A DNA stretch of 64,000 nucleotides from Halothece sp. PCC 7418 (GCF_000317635.1 NC_019779.1:3534001-3598000); one strand, 5' to 3'. Counted from the first letter of the stretch, positions 44,406 through 55,025 are shown. The notes: generated by a model from the letters alone, not told the origin. Numbers and translations: made by a program.

Positions 44406-45122
44406 TTATTCAGTTAATGCTTGCTCTGGCAACGAAAAGACACTTTCATCAACAGAGGATTGAAAATTAGTTGCCCTTATTATTCTTGCTCCTTCAGCCA
44501 TAATTGCTTCTACCGAGAGTGGAATTCCATAGTTATCAGAAAAGCAAATTGATAGACGTGCTTGATCATCAAACTCAAAGTCAAATGCTCTAAAACAGGT
44601 TGCTGTTTCACCAGCAATCTTTTTGACTTCTGATTTAATGATATTAAAATTAGATGCTTTCTCTTGTGCCAGATCACTCCACATTGGACCACCTAGAGCG
44701 AATTCGCGTAAATAATTATTATTTTGACTGGTTCGAGTCGAACAACGAAATTGATTATTATTGGGAATACATACAGTTATTTGATTACCGATTTGATACA
44801 TCCTATGTTCTTGATTCTTAATCGGAATATCGAACCTTGCTTGATTTGCCTTTTGCCATAATTCTGTAACGTATGATCTGCCAATACTAGGCTCGTTGGC
44901 TATTACAACTTGATTGGAATAGGAAACATAATACTCTCCAGAAGAATTGACAAAGCGCCTGATCAATGAAAAAAATTCTTGGTAAACTTCATGGGATTGA
45001 GTTTCAACTTCAGCTGATGGACTCCCCGAAGGAGTAGGCTGGCTTCTTGTTTCCTGAATTGGCCATAATAAACTAATGAAGAGAGAGATTGCAGTGAGAC
45101 TGCTTCTTGAGTTAAAAAACAT
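44406..45122 (-). CDS. Secreted hypothetical protein
   Basis: 238 residues. N-terminus MFFNSRSSLTAISLFISLLW with a cleavage-like site after TRSQ predicts a Sec signal peptide, so it acts in periplasm or outside. The mature part has strands such as YYVSYSNQVVIANEPSIG and a Cys pair; an outer-membrane or lipid-binding-like fold is possible but unproven. Does not match a family I can name. Confidence 0.62.
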   Translation of the reverse strand: MFFNSRSSLTAISLFISLLWPIQETRSQPTPSGSPSAEVETQSHEVYQEFFSLIRRFVNSSGEYYVSYSNQVVIANEPSIGRSYVTELWQKANQARFDIPIKNQEHRMYQIGNQITVCIPNNNQFRCSTRTSQNNNYLREFALGGPMWSDLAQEKASNFNIIKSEVKKIAGETATCFRAFDFEFDDQARLSICFSDNYGIPLSVEAIMAEGARIIRATNFQSSVDESVFSLPEQALTE

Positions 45123-45225
45123 CGATTTTGTAAAAAACTGATAATTGTAATGTAGATGGTTTATGGTAATTGTACCAGTAACTAAGTAGGTTGAGAGGCT
45201 TACGAAAACTCATTTGTAGCAGACC

Positions 45226-45903
45226 TTAAGTAAAGACTATCAAGTTTCCTTGTAAGAAAATAGCATCTTCAGTAATGATTAAATCCTCTAGATGAACTTG
45301 TGAACCTAAATCAAGCTCGATGGGGTGGAATTCTTGCTTAACAGCTAGTCCTTCTACCTTCATCGGAGAAATCACTAAATGCTGAGGACTGTTCAAACTC
45401 ACTTCTCCTTGAATAAAAACCGAATGAGAGAAGGAAGATAAACTTTTCCCTTTGAGAATAAAACCGTTTTTCTCTAGAGTAATACTTTCCCAGTGAAAAG
45501 AAGGAAGAGAATTCGTTTTGAACAAGAGAAACAGAAAATCCTTTAACCCTGATTGCAGAAGAAAAGACGGTAGGGAAGCATTGAGATGAGTTTCCGTCAT
45601 CCGCATTCTTACTGAAATAGAAATCGGCTTTAATAGTTGTAACGGTTCACCCCTTAAAACTTGCGTCATGTTCACCTGAATTTCCTCTGCGATGAGATTA
45701 ATTTGGTCAAATTGTAAGCCTTGATAAATGGCAAAATCACTTTGTAAAAAAACCTTAGGAATGATGCCTTGAAGTAGTTGTTGATCGCTGCTAGTTAACT
45801 GTAATTCTAGACCTTGAACAGTATCCAATTGTGAGTGTAACCACAAACGCAAAGCAGGTGTAAAAATCTTAGTAAGAAAATGACTCTTTTTCCAGATCAT
45901 CAT
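45226..45903 (-). CDS. DUF2993 (LmeA-like) protein
   Basis: 225 residues from tandem ATGs. Pattern LRLWLHSQLDTVQGLELQLT ... INLIAEEIQVNMTQVLRGEP ... PISISVRMRMTETHLNASLP fits DUF2993, a BPI-like lipid-binding fold seen in mycobacterial LmeA. Cyanobacterial members are common and uncharacterised. No strong signal peptide. The gene faces away from rRNA pseudouridine synthase at 45957. Confidence 0.75.
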   Translation of the reverse strand: MMIWKKSHFLTKIFTPALRLWLHSQLDTVQGLELQLTSSDQQLLQGIIPKVFLQSDFAIYQGLQFDQINLIAEEIQVNMTQVLRGEPLQLLKPISISVRMRMTETHLNASLPSFLLQSGLKDFLFLLFKTNSLPSFHWESITLEKNGFILKGKSLSSFSHSVFIQGEVSLNSPQHLVISPMKVEGLAVKQEFHPIELDLGSQVHLEDLIITEDAIFLQGNLIVFT

Positions 45904-45956
45904 TAAACATCGAATAAACTTTGATTAAAATTAAGGTGGGTTAAGGAGTTTTGATT

Positions 45957-46715
45957 ATGGAACGGGTACAAAAAATTCTCTCACAATGGGGAGTCGCTTC
46001 CCGTCGTCAAGCGGAGAAAATGATGCTGGGGGGGCGAGTGCAGGTAAATGGTGAAGTGGCTGTATTGGGGCAAAAAATTGACTTAGAGCGCGATCGCGTA
46101 ACCGTTGATGGCAAACTCATCACGCCTCACCAGCGTCCAGAGAAACTTTATATCTTAGTGAATAAACCTCTAGGGGTGGTTTCCACTTGTCATGATCCGC
46201 AAAAGCGCCGAACTGTTTTGGATTTATTAGCTGATGATCTCCGTAAGAGACAGGGATTACACTTAGTTGGCAGATTAGATATCAATTCAACAGGGGCGTT
46301 GCTATTAACCAATGATGGAGACTTAACACTTCATCTCACTCATCCACGCTACCATTTACCCAAAACTTATGAAGTTTGGATCAAAGACAACCCACCAGAG
46401 TCTGTGTTAAAACTGTGGCGTGACGGGGTAATCCTTGATCAAAAGAGAACTTTACCGGCTGAAATTAAGGTCTTAAAGCGAGAACGCAAACAGACCCAAT
46501 TGGAGATCACTCTGACTGAAGGCAGAAATCGCCAAATTCGGCGAGTTGCTGAACAATTGGGGTTTCCCGTGTTAGCCCTTCATCGTCGCGCGATCGGTCC
46601 AATCAAGCTCAGTCGTAAGGATGAATCTTTCTTGAAAGGTGGGAGCTATCGTTTTTTAACAAGTCAAGAAATTAAGTATCTCAAACAGCACTCTAAGCAA
46701 CCTATAGCCAATTGA
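45957..46715 (+). CDS. rRNA pseudouridine synthase (RsuA/RluB family)
   Basis: 252 residues from ATG at 45957 with AAGGAG upstream (TTG at 45951 also in frame). N-terminal S4 domain [20 protein letters not shown], then the catalytic motif [19 protein letters not shown] with Asp near 106, and [15 protein letters not shown] near the end. It converts a uridine of 16S or 23S rRNA to pseudouridine; RluB-like is more likely from length, but the site cannot be told. Confidence 0.9.
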   Translation: MERVQKILSQWGVASRRQAEKMMLGGRVQVNGEVAVLGQKIDLERDRVTVDGKLITPHQRPEKLYILVNKPLGVVSTCHDPQKRRTVLDLLADDLRKRQGLHLVGRLDINSTGALLLTNDGDLTLHLTHPRYHLPKTYEVWIKDNPPESVLKLWRDGVILDQKRTLPAEIKVLKRERKQTQLEITLTEGRNRQIRRVAEQLGFPVLALHRRAIGPIKLSRKDESFLKGGSYRFLTSQEIKYLKQHSKQPIAN

Positions 46716-46719
46716 TATT

Positions 46720-47505
46720 ATGTTTACCGAAAAACAACAAACCCCCTCCATGACTTCTCAACAACAACAAGTGGAAAAATTAAAGGAAATTGGATCACAG
46801 ATGCGTCAAGTCCGCACAGAAAAATCAGTTTCCATTGATGAAGTAGCGACTAAAACACGCATCCAAGCTCGCTTACTGGTTGCCATCGAAGAAGGAAATT
46901 TAGAAAATCTCCCTGAACCGGTTTATATTCAGGGCTTAATTAAACAATTTGCCGATGCACTGGGCTTAAATGGTCTAGAGTATGCAGGAGCATTTCCCAC
47001 AGGAAAACAAACTTATGCGATTAGCCCCTCTTGGCGACAACTCCCCGCAGCACAACTGCGTCCTCTCCACCTGTATGTCATCTATATTTTGTTGATTATT
47101 GCCTCAGTCAGTGGTTTATCCTACCTTGTCGAACAACGCTCGGCGCAAGACAATACAGAACAACAAACGTCTCAACAACAAGTGACCACACAACCCGTTC
47201 CAGAAAAGCCAACCCCACAACTTGCCATTGCTAACCCGAAGCCTGCTCAAGAGAGTCCAGCCCATCCTGTGGAACTGAAAGTTTCTGTGAAGAAAGATGC
47301 TTGGGTAAGAGTTACCCGTGACGGGGAAAAAGTTTATGAGGGGGTACTCTCGGCGGGAAATCATCAAACTTGGACCGCAGAAGAAGCCTTAACCCTCCGT
47401 GCGGGAAATGCTGGCGGAGTCGTTGTGGAATACAATCAACAATCGCCCACTGTATTCGGAAATATGGGTGAAGTCAAAGAAGTTACTTATTTTCCTGAAG
47501 ACTAG
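46720..47505 (+). CDS. RodZ-like helix-turn-helix membrane protein
   Basis: 261 residues. Cytoplasmic HTH ([20 protein letters not shown] ... [20 protein letters not shown]), one transmembrane helix ([20 protein letters not shown], about 109-128), a Gln/Pro linker, and a C-terminal DUF4115-type beta domain ([20 protein letters not shown]). This is the RodZ layout: a bitopic protein linking MreB to the cell wall machinery. The start 4 bp after the previous stop suggests one transcript. Its last 23 bp overlap convergent bioB. Confidence 0.82.
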   Translation: MFTEKQQTPSMTSQQQQVEKLKEIGSQMRQVRTEKSVSIDEVATKTRIQARLLVAIEEGNLENLPEPVYIQGLIKQFADALGLNGLEYAGAFPTGKQTYAISPSWRQLPAAQLRPLHLYVIYILLIIASVSGLSYLVEQRSAQDNTEQQTSQQQVTTQPVPEKPTPQLAIANPKPAQESPAHPVELKVSVKKDAWVRVTRDGEKVYEGVLSAGNHQTWTAEEALTLRAGNAGGVVVEYNQQSPTVFGNMGEVKEVTYFPED

Positions 47506-48514
47506 ACAAAGCAGGGAGAGGAGAACCATTAGCAGATTCTAAGGTAAACCCTGCATCTTCAATCATTTGCCAGTCATCTTTTGCTGCTTGACCCGGAGTG
47601 GTGAGGTAGTCAGCCACAAAAATCGAGTTTGCTGGATATAAGCCTAAAGGCTGGAGAGAGCGCAAATGAACTTCTCGACCGCCAGCAATGCGGATTTCTC
47701 TTTCTGGCAATAGAAAACGATATAAACACAGCACTCGCAAACAAAATTGTGGGGTTAAGCTTGGCTTTTGGGTTTCGGAAAAGGGCGTTCCTGGAATCGG
47801 AATCAGAAAGTTTACAGGAATACTGGTGATATTTAAAGCGCGAAGGGAGAGAGCTAAGTCAATAATATCATCATTGGATTCTCCCATGCCAATAATGCCT
47901 CCAGAACAGGTGGTCATCCCTGCTTCCTGAACATGATTCACGGTTGTCACGCGATCGCGAAAGGTATGAGTGGAACAAATCGCCTCATGATAATTTTCGG
48001 AAGTATTCAGGTTATGATTCACGCGATCGACCCCTGCATCCGCCAACCGTTGCGCTTGCGTTTCATCTAACAAGCCGACACAAGCACAAACTTTGAGATC
48101 ATGTTGGGTTTTAATCGCCGTAACTGCTTCACAAACTTTACTCAGGAGAGATTCGGTGGGAGTCCGTCCCGAAGTCACCAAACAAAATGTTCCCGCTTTT
48201 AATTCTGCTGCTTGGGCTGCTGCATCCAGAATCTTTTCTTTCGCTAACAGGGGATATTTTTCAATTTCTGCGGTGGAAATTTTCGACTGGGAACAATAAT
48301 GACAATCTTCTGGACACAAGCCACTTTGGGCATTTAACAGAAAATGCAAACGGACTCGATTTTTCCAGTGGTGGTAACGAACACGATAAGCAGCAGCTAA
48401 CTGTGACAATAATTCCTCATTTGGGGCAGTTAAAACCCCGTGAGCTTCTTCTCGGGTGAGACAGTCTCCAGCGAGAGATTTTTCTGCTAGAGTCTTCCAA
48501 TCCATTTTGATCAT
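47483..48514 (-). CDS. bioB: Biotin synthase
   Basis: 343 residues. Radical-SAM cluster motif [11 protein letters not shown] (near 60), followed by typical BioB segments [44 protein letters not shown] and [10 protein letters not shown]. It inserts sulfur into dethiobiotin. Overlaps the convergent RodZ-like gene by 23 bp, so no terminator separates them. Confidence 0.94.
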   Translation of the reverse strand: MIKMDWKTLAEKSLAGDCLTREEAHGVLTAPNEELLSQLAAAYRVRYHHWKNRVRLHFLLNAQSGLCPEDCHYCSQSKISTAEIEKYPLLAKEKILDAAAQAAELKAGTFCLVTSGRTPTESLLSKVCEAVTAIKTQHDLKVCACVGLLDETQAQRLADAGVDRVNHNLNTSENYHEAICSTHTFRDRVTTVNHVQEAGMTTCSGGIIGMGESNDDIIDLALSLRALNITSIPVNFLIPIPGTPFSETQKPSLTPQFCLRVLCLYRFLLPEREIRIAGGREVHLRSLQPLGLYPANSIFVADYLTTPGQAAKDDWQMIEDAGFTLESANGSPLPALSSLQENK

Positions 48515-48539
48515 GGTTTAATAACGATCGCGCAACTTT

Positions 48540-48929
48540 TTAAGATCCCATCTGCGCCAAATTCCAATCGGGTCGTAAATCCTGAGCATGACGCAGATAG
48601 GGGTGAACAATTTCCCAGTTGGGGTTTGCCGTATTCACATGAATTAAAAAGCGAATACAACGGGATAAACTGCCTTCAACGTGCATCTGTTGCACATCCA
48701 GCAGGGCTACATTATCCCAATTGGGTCGTTCTCGTGCAATACTTGCGGGAAAAGTCGCATCTAAGTCACGGGTTGTGGTGAAAACCGCACTAATGATGTC
48801 ACTCGGATCGAGGTGATTTCGAGCTTCTAGTTCGTCGAGCAGTTCGGTGACTGCTTCTCGGATTGCTTCTACCGTATTTGCTGAAGCTGTTGTTGCCCCA
48901 CGAATTGCTCGCACTTTCCACTCCACCAC
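48540..48929 (-). CDS. aroH: Chorismate mutase (AroH type)
   Basis: 129 residues, usual for the monofunctional AroH class. Pattern VRAIRGATTASANTVEAIRE (Arg7-like), FTTTRDLDATFPA and the end HVNTA...YLRHAQDLRPDW. It turns chorismate into prephenate for Phe and Tyr. Same strand as bioB, 26 bp upstream. Confidence 0.94.
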   Translation of the reverse strand: MVEWKVRAIRGATTASANTVEAIREAVTELLDELEARNHLDPSDIISAVFTTTRDLDATFPASIARERPNWDNVALLDVQQMHVEGSLSRCIRFLIHVNTANPNWEIVHPYLRHAQDLRPDWNLAQMGS

Positions 48930-48983
48930 GAAGTTTCCTCCCTTTTTTGCTTGAGTTTGCTCATTTAATTAGTTTCCCCCATT

Positions 48984-49811
48984 TTAAGGGCGATAAAGCC
49001 ATAACGGTTGTCCGTTGGTTGCTAGTTCAAATTCTAGCCAATCTGTTGCCGTTTTCCAGGTAAGATTTGTATCACTTTGATTCTGACCTGGTAAAAATCG
49101 TTGTAGGGGAGATTTATTTTCTCCAATGGTGACACATTTCGTCTTATCTGGATCTAAATCAACCAATTCAGCAAGCCAACGTCTTGCGTCTTCTTCACTC
49201 CCCAAACGATCAACTACCCCTAATTCTTGAGCTTGTTCGCCCGTAAAAATGCGTCCATCAGCAAAACTTTGTACCGTTTCTAAGCTGAGGCTGCGAGCTT
49301 CCGCAACAGTGCGGACAAACTGATGATAGCTGGTATCAATGAGAGCTTGCAAAATATGTTTTTCCTCGTCCGTGAGTTCTCGATCAAAAGACAAAATATC
49401 TTTATAGGGGCCTGATTTAATCACCTTAAAGGAGACCCCTACTTTGTCGAGGAGTCGTTCTAAATTGTTCCCACGGAGAATAACACCAATACTCCCCGTG
49501 ATCGTGCCTGGGTTAGCGACTATTTTTTCCGCCCCCATCCCCACATACACCCCTCCAGACGCTGAGATATTACCAAAGCTGGCGACAATTTTCATCTTGT
49601 CTTGTAATTTTCTCAGAGCACTGTAAATTTCTTGTGAATCTCCCACTGTTCCCCCTGGAGAGTCGATGCGTAACAGCAGGGCTTTCCATTTTTGTTCTTC
49701 TACTGTTTTGAGGGCTTTCAGGACTCGTTGGCGCGTTTCTGACGCGATCGCGCCTGTAATTTCAATCCGAGCAATTTTTTTCCTTCGTCGTTTCCCAATC
49801 AACCAAACCAT
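48984..49811 (-). CDS. sppA: Signal peptide peptidase SppA
   Basis: 275 residues from ATG at 49811 (TTG at 49823 possible). Short SppA class: LRIDSPGGTVGDSQEIYSAL (about 50), catalytic serine in SASGGVYVG (about 89) and the lysine in the YKDI region (FKVIKSGPYKDILSFDR). It degrades leftover signal peptides in the membrane. There is no clear N-terminal transmembrane helix, so it may attach only weakly. Confidence 0.9.
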   Translation of the reverse strand: MVWLIGKRRRKKIARIEITGAIASETRQRVLKALKTVEEQKWKALLLRIDSPGGTVGDSQEIYSALRKLQDKMKIVASFGNISASGGVYVGMGAEKIVANPGTITGSIGVILRGNNLERLLDKVGVSFKVIKSGPYKDILSFDRELTDEEKHILQALIDTSYHQFVRTVAEARSLSLETVQSFADGRIFTGEQAQELGVVDRLGSEEDARRWLAELVDLDPDKTKCVTIGENKSPLQRFLPGQNQSDTNLTWKTATDWLEFELATNGQPLWLYRP

Positions 49812-49874
49812 AAATTTCTGCAACGCAATTTGAACCTCTTATTCTAACCTAAGCCAGTGAGCAGTTAGCAGTTA

Positions 49875-49943
49875 CCAGTGACCAGTGACCAGTGACCAGT
49901 GACCAGTGACCAGTGACCAAAGAACCAAGAACCAAGAACCAAG
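49875..49943. repeat. Heptanucleotide tandem repeats (CCAGTGA x6, AACCAAG x3)
   Basis: CCAGTGA repeats six times without error (49875-49916). After AGA, AACCAAG repeats three times (49923-49943). Short tandem repeats of 7 bp are typical of cyanobacteria. They lie in the gap between sppA and the divergent EamA gene. Confidence 0.9.
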
Positions 49944-50009
49944 AACCAATACTCAGTTTCTTAATAAAACTATACAATGAGGTGAGATATTGTCTGAAAG
50001 CTAGATCAA

Positions 50010-51008
50010 ATGGAAGTAAAACTCAAACAACCGCAAACGTTCTTTTTTCCTTTAATCCTCATTGCGCCCTTCTTTTTATGGGGAACTGCAATGGTCGCCA
50101 TGAAAGGGGTGATTCCGAATACGACACCGTTATTTTTAGCAGGGATGCGGATTTTACCAGCAGGATTATTAGTTCTCATCGCAGGAATAATATTTCAGCG
50201 TCCACAACCGCGAGGATGGCTAGCATGGGGATGGATTAGTTTGTTTGCGCTGGTTGATGGGGCTTTATTTCAAGGGTTTTTAGCGGAAGGCTTAGTGCGA
50301 ACGGGGGCGGGAATCGGTTCGGTGATGATTGATACGCAGCCGTTAACCGTAGCGTTACTGTCTAGTTTATTATTCGGCGATCGCGTGGGCAAAATTGGCT
50401 GGATTGGACTGTTGTTGGGAATAATCGGCGTGAGTTTAATCGGTTTACCCGATGAATGGATTTGGCAAGGATTACAAGGGAATTTTGAGAATATAAAATT
50501 AAGTGGATCGGGTTTATTGGCGAGTGGGGAATGGCTGATGCTATTAGCGTCGCTTTCAATGGCGGTCGGAACTATTTTGATTCGCTATGTTTGTCATCAT
50601 GCTGATGCGGTTATGGCGACAGGATGGCACATGATTTTAGGCGGAATTCCGTTATTTGTGTTATCAGGAATGGTCGAGACGCAGCAATGGCAAAATATTA
50701 CTGTTGATGGTTGGATGGCGATTAGTTACGCCACTATTTTTGGTAGCGCGATCGCCTATGGATTATTTTTTTATCTGGCTTCTACTCGTAATTTAACCAG
50801 CTTTGCTGCATTAACTTTTTTAACCCCCGTTTTTGCTTTATTATTTGGTAATTTATTATTATCAGAAGAGTTAAGTCAACTGCAATGGAGTGGCGTGGGG
50901 TTAACGTTGATTAGTATTTATTTAATTAATCAGCGCGATCGGTTTGGATCGGTAAGGAGTGAAAAAGAATTTGAAATGAGTCAATCTGTCGTCACCAGTA
51001 AAGATTAA
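50010..51008 (+). CDS. EamA/DMT-family transporter
   Basis: 332 residues, ten hydrophobic helices in two five-helix halves: FPLILIAPFFLWGTAMVAMK starts the first, and ASLSMAVGTILIRYVC the second. This is the drug/metabolite transporter fold that exports small metabolites. Substrate unknown. ATG start; no partner gene. Confidence 0.87.
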   Translation: MEVKLKQPQTFFFPLILIAPFFLWGTAMVAMKGVIPNTTPLFLAGMRILPAGLLVLIAGIIFQRPQPRGWLAWGWISLFALVDGALFQGFLAEGLVRTGAGIGSVMIDTQPLTVALLSSLLFGDRVGKIGWIGLLLGIIGVSLIGLPDEWIWQGLQGNFENIKLSGSGLLASGEWLMLLASLSMAVGTILIRYVCHHADAVMATGWHMILGGIPLFVLSGMVETQQWQNITVDGWMAISYATIFGSAIAYGLFFYLASTRNLTSFAALTFLTPVFALLFGNLLLSEELSQLQWSGVGLTLISIYLINQRDRFGSVRSEKEFEMSQSVVTSKD

Positions 51009-51093
51009 GTGTACCACTTCTCACTCTTACCAGATACATTCTTAATTTTTGTTATTGGTTCATTGTTCCTTGTTCTTGGGAGAATAACCAAAT

Positions 51094-51121
51094 AACGAAG
51101 AACAAATAACGAAGAACAAAT
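51094..51121. repeat. 14-bp tandem repeat at a gene start
   Basis: AACGAAGAACAAAT occurs twice in tandem (51094-51107, 51108-51121), ending two bases before the ATG at 51123, so it forms the 5' untranslated region, possibly replacing a ribosome-binding site. Confidence 0.8.
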
Positions 51122-51122
51122 A

Positions 51123-51629
51123 ATGGAGCAAAAAGAAGAATTTCAAGCAACCTATCAACGAGGAAAATTGGCGTTAGAACGAGGACGCTATAAAGAAAGT
51201 ATTGAGGAGTTAGAACGGGCGAAAAAGCTCATCAATCCGCAGTCCAAATTAGGGGGAGAAGTACGCATTTGGTTAGTCAGTGCGTATCAAGCTGCGGGTC
51301 AAATCGAAAGCGCGATCGCGCTGTGTCAAGATTTAGCTAAACATCCCTCGGGAGAAATTCGCAAGCAAAGTGAGCGCATTCTCTACATCTTAAAAGCACC
51401 TGCTTTGAAGCGTCCTGATGAATGGTTAACCAAAATTCCAGACTTATCGAAACTTTCAGAAGAGGACAGTAAAACCAGTCAATATAAACCCGCAGGTCGG
51501 GTTAAACCACGCCCTCGAAAACTTCCAGAACCAGACCCCATTGATCCCAGTGAAATTAATCGCAAAGATAATAATTTTATTTGGGTGGCTTTAATTGGAA
51601 TTATTCTTTTATTTTTAGTATTTCGGTAA
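51123..51629 (+). CDS. TPR-like protein with C-terminal membrane helix
   Basis: 168 residues. Residues about 1-95 form TPR-like helices (YQRGKLALERGRYKESIEEL, WLVSAYQAAGQIESAIALCQ). A basic/Pro linker (VKPRPRKLPEPDPIDPSE) leads to a final transmembrane helix FIWVALIGIILLFLVF, so it is tail-anchored. Likely conserved in cyanobacteria but uncharacterised. Function unknown. Confidence 0.78.
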   Translation: MEQKEEFQATYQRGKLALERGRYKESIEELERAKKLINPQSKLGGEVRIWLVSAYQAAGQIESAIALCQDLAKHPSGEIRKQSERILYILKAPALKRPDEWLTKIPDLSKLSEEDSKTSQYKPAGRVKPRPRKLPEPDPIDPSEINRKDNNFIWVALIGIILLFLVFR

Positions 51630-51673
51630 TGGTTTTTCTTCGGAAAATTCGATGAGTTGAAAGTCTTACTATC

Positions 51674-51768
51674 TGGTTGACTAACAAAACTTTTTCAACC
51701 TCTATTATATTGTAGGTTGGGTTAGACCCTTATGGGTGTTGGGTTTCGTTACCTCAACCCAACCTACC
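51674..51768. repeat. Degenerate MITE-like repeat
   Basis: Begins CTGGTTGACTAACAAAA (51674-51690), one base off the 8624 copy, then CAACCTCTATTAT, and ends with TGTTGGGTTTCGTTACCTCA (51737-51756) and AACCCAACCTACC. The second inverted end is missing, so it is a partial copy. Confidence 0.65.
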
Positions 51769-51786
51769 TTTTTGAACTGGTCACTG

Positions 51787-53391
51787 CTAGACATGGCTCA
51801 TTGCTTCTGTTAAATGTTTTTCTAAGGTTGCTTGGGGAAGGGGTCCTTTTAAGTGCGACCAAGGAAGAATTTGATCCGTTTTCCAGTCTTGATGCACATA
51901 GTATTCTAGAGGGGGAAGTTGTCCTTTGAGTTCCTTAAAGGCGCGTTTATAACTACCAACAGAATCACCGTATTCGCGGGTGAGTTCAAGTAACGGGGTC
52001 AGTCTTCTATCACCACGAGAAATCAGAGCTTGAATGACCGACCAATTATAACTTTCGGGTCGAAAATCTATCCCGCGCGATCGTAGCTTTTTCTGTAAGG
52101 AATTAAGCCGTTTTTTGCTATCTTTATTCACCCCAAACCATTGAAATGGCGTGTGAGATTTCGGAACAAATGTCGAACACCCGAGGGTTAATTTTAACTT
52201 GGGTGCTACTTTTTTAATTGCTGACATCATCTCTACAGTTGCATCAATATCAGCTTCACTTTCCCCAGGAATTCCGACCATTCCATAAAGTTTTAGGGCT
52301 TTTAATCCCCCTGCTTGGGCGTTAATTGCAGCTTGAATAATTTCTTCATTTTGCAGTTTTTTATTAATCACTTCACGAACTTTTTCCGAACCACTTTCAA
52401 CTGCAATTGTCAATGATTTTGCATCGCGACTGGCTAAAATTTGAGCAAACTTTTCTGTTACTGTATTCGTCCGTACCGAGGAAACGCTTAAACGGACATC
52501 ATCATAATCGGGACGAGATAAATAGTTTAATAAGTTCTCAAACTCAGGATGTTGGGTCACTGAAGCCCCGAGTAATCCTAAGCGATTCGTTACTTTTAAA
52601 CCCGCTTCAATCGCTGGAATCAGTGAACCTTCTAAACTCGCTTTTCGGAATGGTAAAGTAAGATAACTCGCTAAACAAAAGCGACACATTTCGGGACAAC
52701 TCCGTACCACTTCCACCATATAAATATTTTCCCAAGCAGAATTTTCTGTAACAACAGTAGAAGCTGATAGTGTATTTCCGCGATAGGTTTGTTTTTCAAC
52801 GGTTTCTGGAATCGTAGAATCTAGGGGAGAAATGTTATTAATATTTCCCTCTGGAGAATCGTAAGACACTTCATATAAACTCGGAACATAAATCCCCGGA
52901 ACTTCAGCAAATGCTCTTAATTTTGTAGCGCGAGTTTCTCCTCTAACTTTTTGTGCGGTTGTAATTAAATTTGGTAGTAAATCTTCACCGTCTCCCAATA
53001 AAATGAGGTCAAAAAAAGCAGCAAACGGTTCTGGATTTGCGGTTAAAACCGGTCCCCCACCGAAAATAAGTGGATGTTCATCAGTTCTTTCTTCACTGTG
53101 TAGGGGAATAGCAAACGATTCTAAAAGATTGAGAATATTAATGTAGTCTAATTCCCAAGAAACCGAAAAGCCAAACAATTCGGGATTACGGGGTAAAGAT
53201 TCATGAAGATCTGTAAAAACCCGACTCACCGCAACATCTTCGCGCTGGGCGAATGTTGACCAGATGACTTGATAGCCTAAACTGGTAATCCCGATGGTGT
53301 ACGTATTAGGAAAAGCGTAAATAATCGGTAACGCATCACTATCAGGGGAAGCAGGGGTAAATAAGAGACGTTCTTGGGAAAAGACACTCAC
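51787..53391 (-). CDS. B12-binding/radical SAM protein
   Basis: 534 residues from GTG at 53391. N-terminal cobalamin-binding-like part (VIWSTFAQREDVAVSRVFTD ... GGGPVLTANPEPFAAFFDLI); then the radical-SAM cluster CPEMCRFCLASYLTLPFRKA (near 235) and AVESGSEKVREVINKKL. It fits the TIGR03960-type family, of unknown role. The gene starts 111 bp after the gap. Confidence 0.8.
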   Translation of the reverse strand: MSVFSQERLLFTPASPDSDALPIIYAFPNTYTIGITSLGYQVIWSTFAQREDVAVSRVFTDLHESLPRNPELFGFSVSWELDYINILNLLESFAIPLHSEERTDEHPLIFGGGPVLTANPEPFAAFFDLILLGDGEDLLPNLITTAQKVRGETRATKLRAFAEVPGIYVPSLYEVSYDSPEGNINNISPLDSTIPETVEKQTYRGNTLSASTVVTENSAWENIYMVEVVRSCPEMCRFCLASYLTLPFRKASLEGSLIPAIEAGLKVTNRLGLLGASVTQHPEFENLLNYLSRPDYDDVRLSVSSVRTNTVTEKFAQILASRDAKSLTIAVESGSEKVREVINKKLQNEEIIQAAINAQAGGLKALKLYGMVGIPGESEADIDATVEMMSAIKKVAPKLKLTLGCSTFVPKSHTPFQWFGVNKDSKKRLNSLQKKLRSRGIDFRPESYNWSVIQALISRGDRRLTPLLELTREYGDSVGSYKRAFKELKGQLPPLEYYVHQDWKTDQILPWSHLKGPLPQATLEKHLTEAMSHV

Positions 53392-53625
53392 AGTAAAATC
53401 ATTTTATATAAGGGGACTACTTTTGATCTTAACTAAGATGGGCTGAGGAGGAGTTGGGAGGAAGCGGAGAACAAAGAACAAAGAACAAAAAACAAATCCG
53501 ATTTAACTGTGAACAAACTCGGAACTGATACTAATAATAACAAATGACCGTCTTGCCAGTTTGCCCCGAAAGCGGTACGCTCTAAACCATCCTAAACAAT
53601 TTACCGTTACATTCAACAGTCAAAA
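53392..53625. other. Intergenic with short A-rich repeats
   Basis: Contains GAACAAAGAACAAAGAACAA near 53469 (7-bp units). It separates divergent genes and holds the glmU promoter, which I could not pick out. Confidence 0.4.
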
Positions 53626-54981
53626 ATGGTCGCAGTCGCAGTTTTAGCAGCGGGACGGGGCACCCGCATGAAATCCAGTCTTCCCAAAGTGTTACATCCT
53701 TTAGGGGGAAAGTCGATGCTAGAGAGAGTGTTAGACAGTTGTGCCTTAATCGAACCCTCGCGGTATTTGGTGATTGTTGGCTACGCAGCAGAAGAAGTGA
53801 AGACAAGTCTCAAGCATTGGGATCATGTCGAATTTGTTTTACAAGAACAGCAATTGGGGACAGGTCACGCCGTTCAACAGCTACTTCCCGCATTAAAAGG
53901 AAGTGATGAGGATGTCTTGATTCTCAACGGCGATGTGCCTCTTTTACGTCAGGAAACGCTGCAGCAACTACTAGACACCCATCAAACGAATCAGAATGCT
54001 GCGACCTTACTGACAGCACAACTGGAAAATCCCCAAGGCTATGGACGAGTGTTCTGCGATGACAAAAATCAAGTTCAAGAAATTATCGAAGATCGCGACT
54101 GTACCCCAGAACAAAAACGCAATCAACGAATTAATGCGGGGGTGTATTGTTTGAATTGGCAAAAGTTAGCAGAGATCTTACCCCATCTCTCGGCGGAAAA
54201 TGACCAGAAAGAGTATTATCTGACAGATGTGTTTACGTCTTTGTCACCCGTGATGGCGATGGACGTGGCGGATGTGAAAGAAATTAGCGGGATTAATCAT
54301 CGCAAACATCTTGCGGATGCTTACACGACTTTACAACAACGGATTAAAGATAAGTGGTTGATGGCGGGGGTCACTTTAATTGACCCTGATAGCATTACCA
54401 TTGACGAAACAGTAGAGTTATCTCCTGATGTGACCATTGAACCGCAAACCCATCTCCGAGGGAACACCGTCATTGCTTCTGGTTGTCGAATTGGTCCAGG
54501 CAGTATGATTGAAAATAGCCAATTGGGAGAACAGGTCACGGTTTTCTATTCTGTTTTAACTGATAGTACCGTCGAAGCGGGAACTCGCATTGGCCCCTAT
54601 GCCCATCTGCGGGGACAAGCCAGAGTGGGGTCAGGCTGTCGGGTGGGGAATTTTGTAGAAATGAAGAATACCCAACTCGGAGAAGGCTGCAATGTGGCGC
54701 ATTTATCTTATCTTGGGGATGCGACCTTGGGTACAAAGGTCAATGTTGGTGCTGGAACGATTACAGCAAATTATGATGGAGTGCATAAACATCAAACTCA
54801 CATTGGAAATTATTCTAAAACTGGATCGAATACTGTTCTGGTTGCACCCGTGAGACTGGGAGATGAAGTGACTGTTGCTGCGGGATCGGTCGTAACAGAA
54901 GATGTTCCTACCGATGCGCTGGTCATTGCGCGATCGCGCCAAGTGGTCAAACCAGGCTGGCGATTAAACAGTGACGAGTAA
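53626..54981 (+). CDS. glmU: Bifunctional GlcNAc-1-P uridyltransferase / GlcN-1-P acetyltransferase
   Basis: 451 residues. N-domain [20 protein letters not shown] (Rossmann-like pyrophosphorylase), GTGHAVQQ, and NGDVPLLR. The C-terminal left-handed beta-helix has hexapeptides ([20 protein letters not shown]) and [20 protein letters not shown], the acetyltransferase catalytic loop. It makes UDP-GlcNAc for peptidoglycan and glycans. Starts at ATG. Confidence 0.95.
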   Translation: MVAVAVLAAGRGTRMKSSLPKVLHPLGGKSMLERVLDSCALIEPSRYLVIVGYAAEEVKTSLKHWDHVEFVLQEQQLGTGHAVQQLLPALKGSDEDVLILNGDVPLLRQETLQQLLDTHQTNQNAATLLTAQLENPQGYGRVFCDDKNQVQEIIEDRDCTPEQKRNQRINAGVYCLNWQKLAEILPHLSAENDQKEYYLTDVFTSLSPVMAMDVADVKEISGINHRKHLADAYTTLQQRIKDKWLMAGVTLIDPDSITIDETVELSPDVTIEPQTHLRGNTVIASGCRIGPGSMIENSQLGEQVTVFYSVLTDSTVEAGTRIGPYAHLRGQARVGSGCRVGNFVEMKNTQLGEGCNVAHLSYLGDATLGTKVNVGAGTITANYDGVHKHQTHIGNYSKTGSNTVLVAPVRLGDEVTVAAGSVVTEDVPTDALVIARSRQVVKPGWRLNSDE

Positions 54982-54985
54982 CTCA

Positions 54986-55015
54986 ATCGTCCTCTTCCAG
55001 AAGCAAAAGGACGAT
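54986..55015. terminator. Bidirectional hairpin between glmU and purQ
   Basis: ATCGTCCT (54986-54993) and AGGACGAT (55008-55015) form an 8-bp stem with a 14-nt loop between converging glmU and purQ. Confidence 0.6.
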
Positions 55016-55025
55016 CCCTGTCCGC

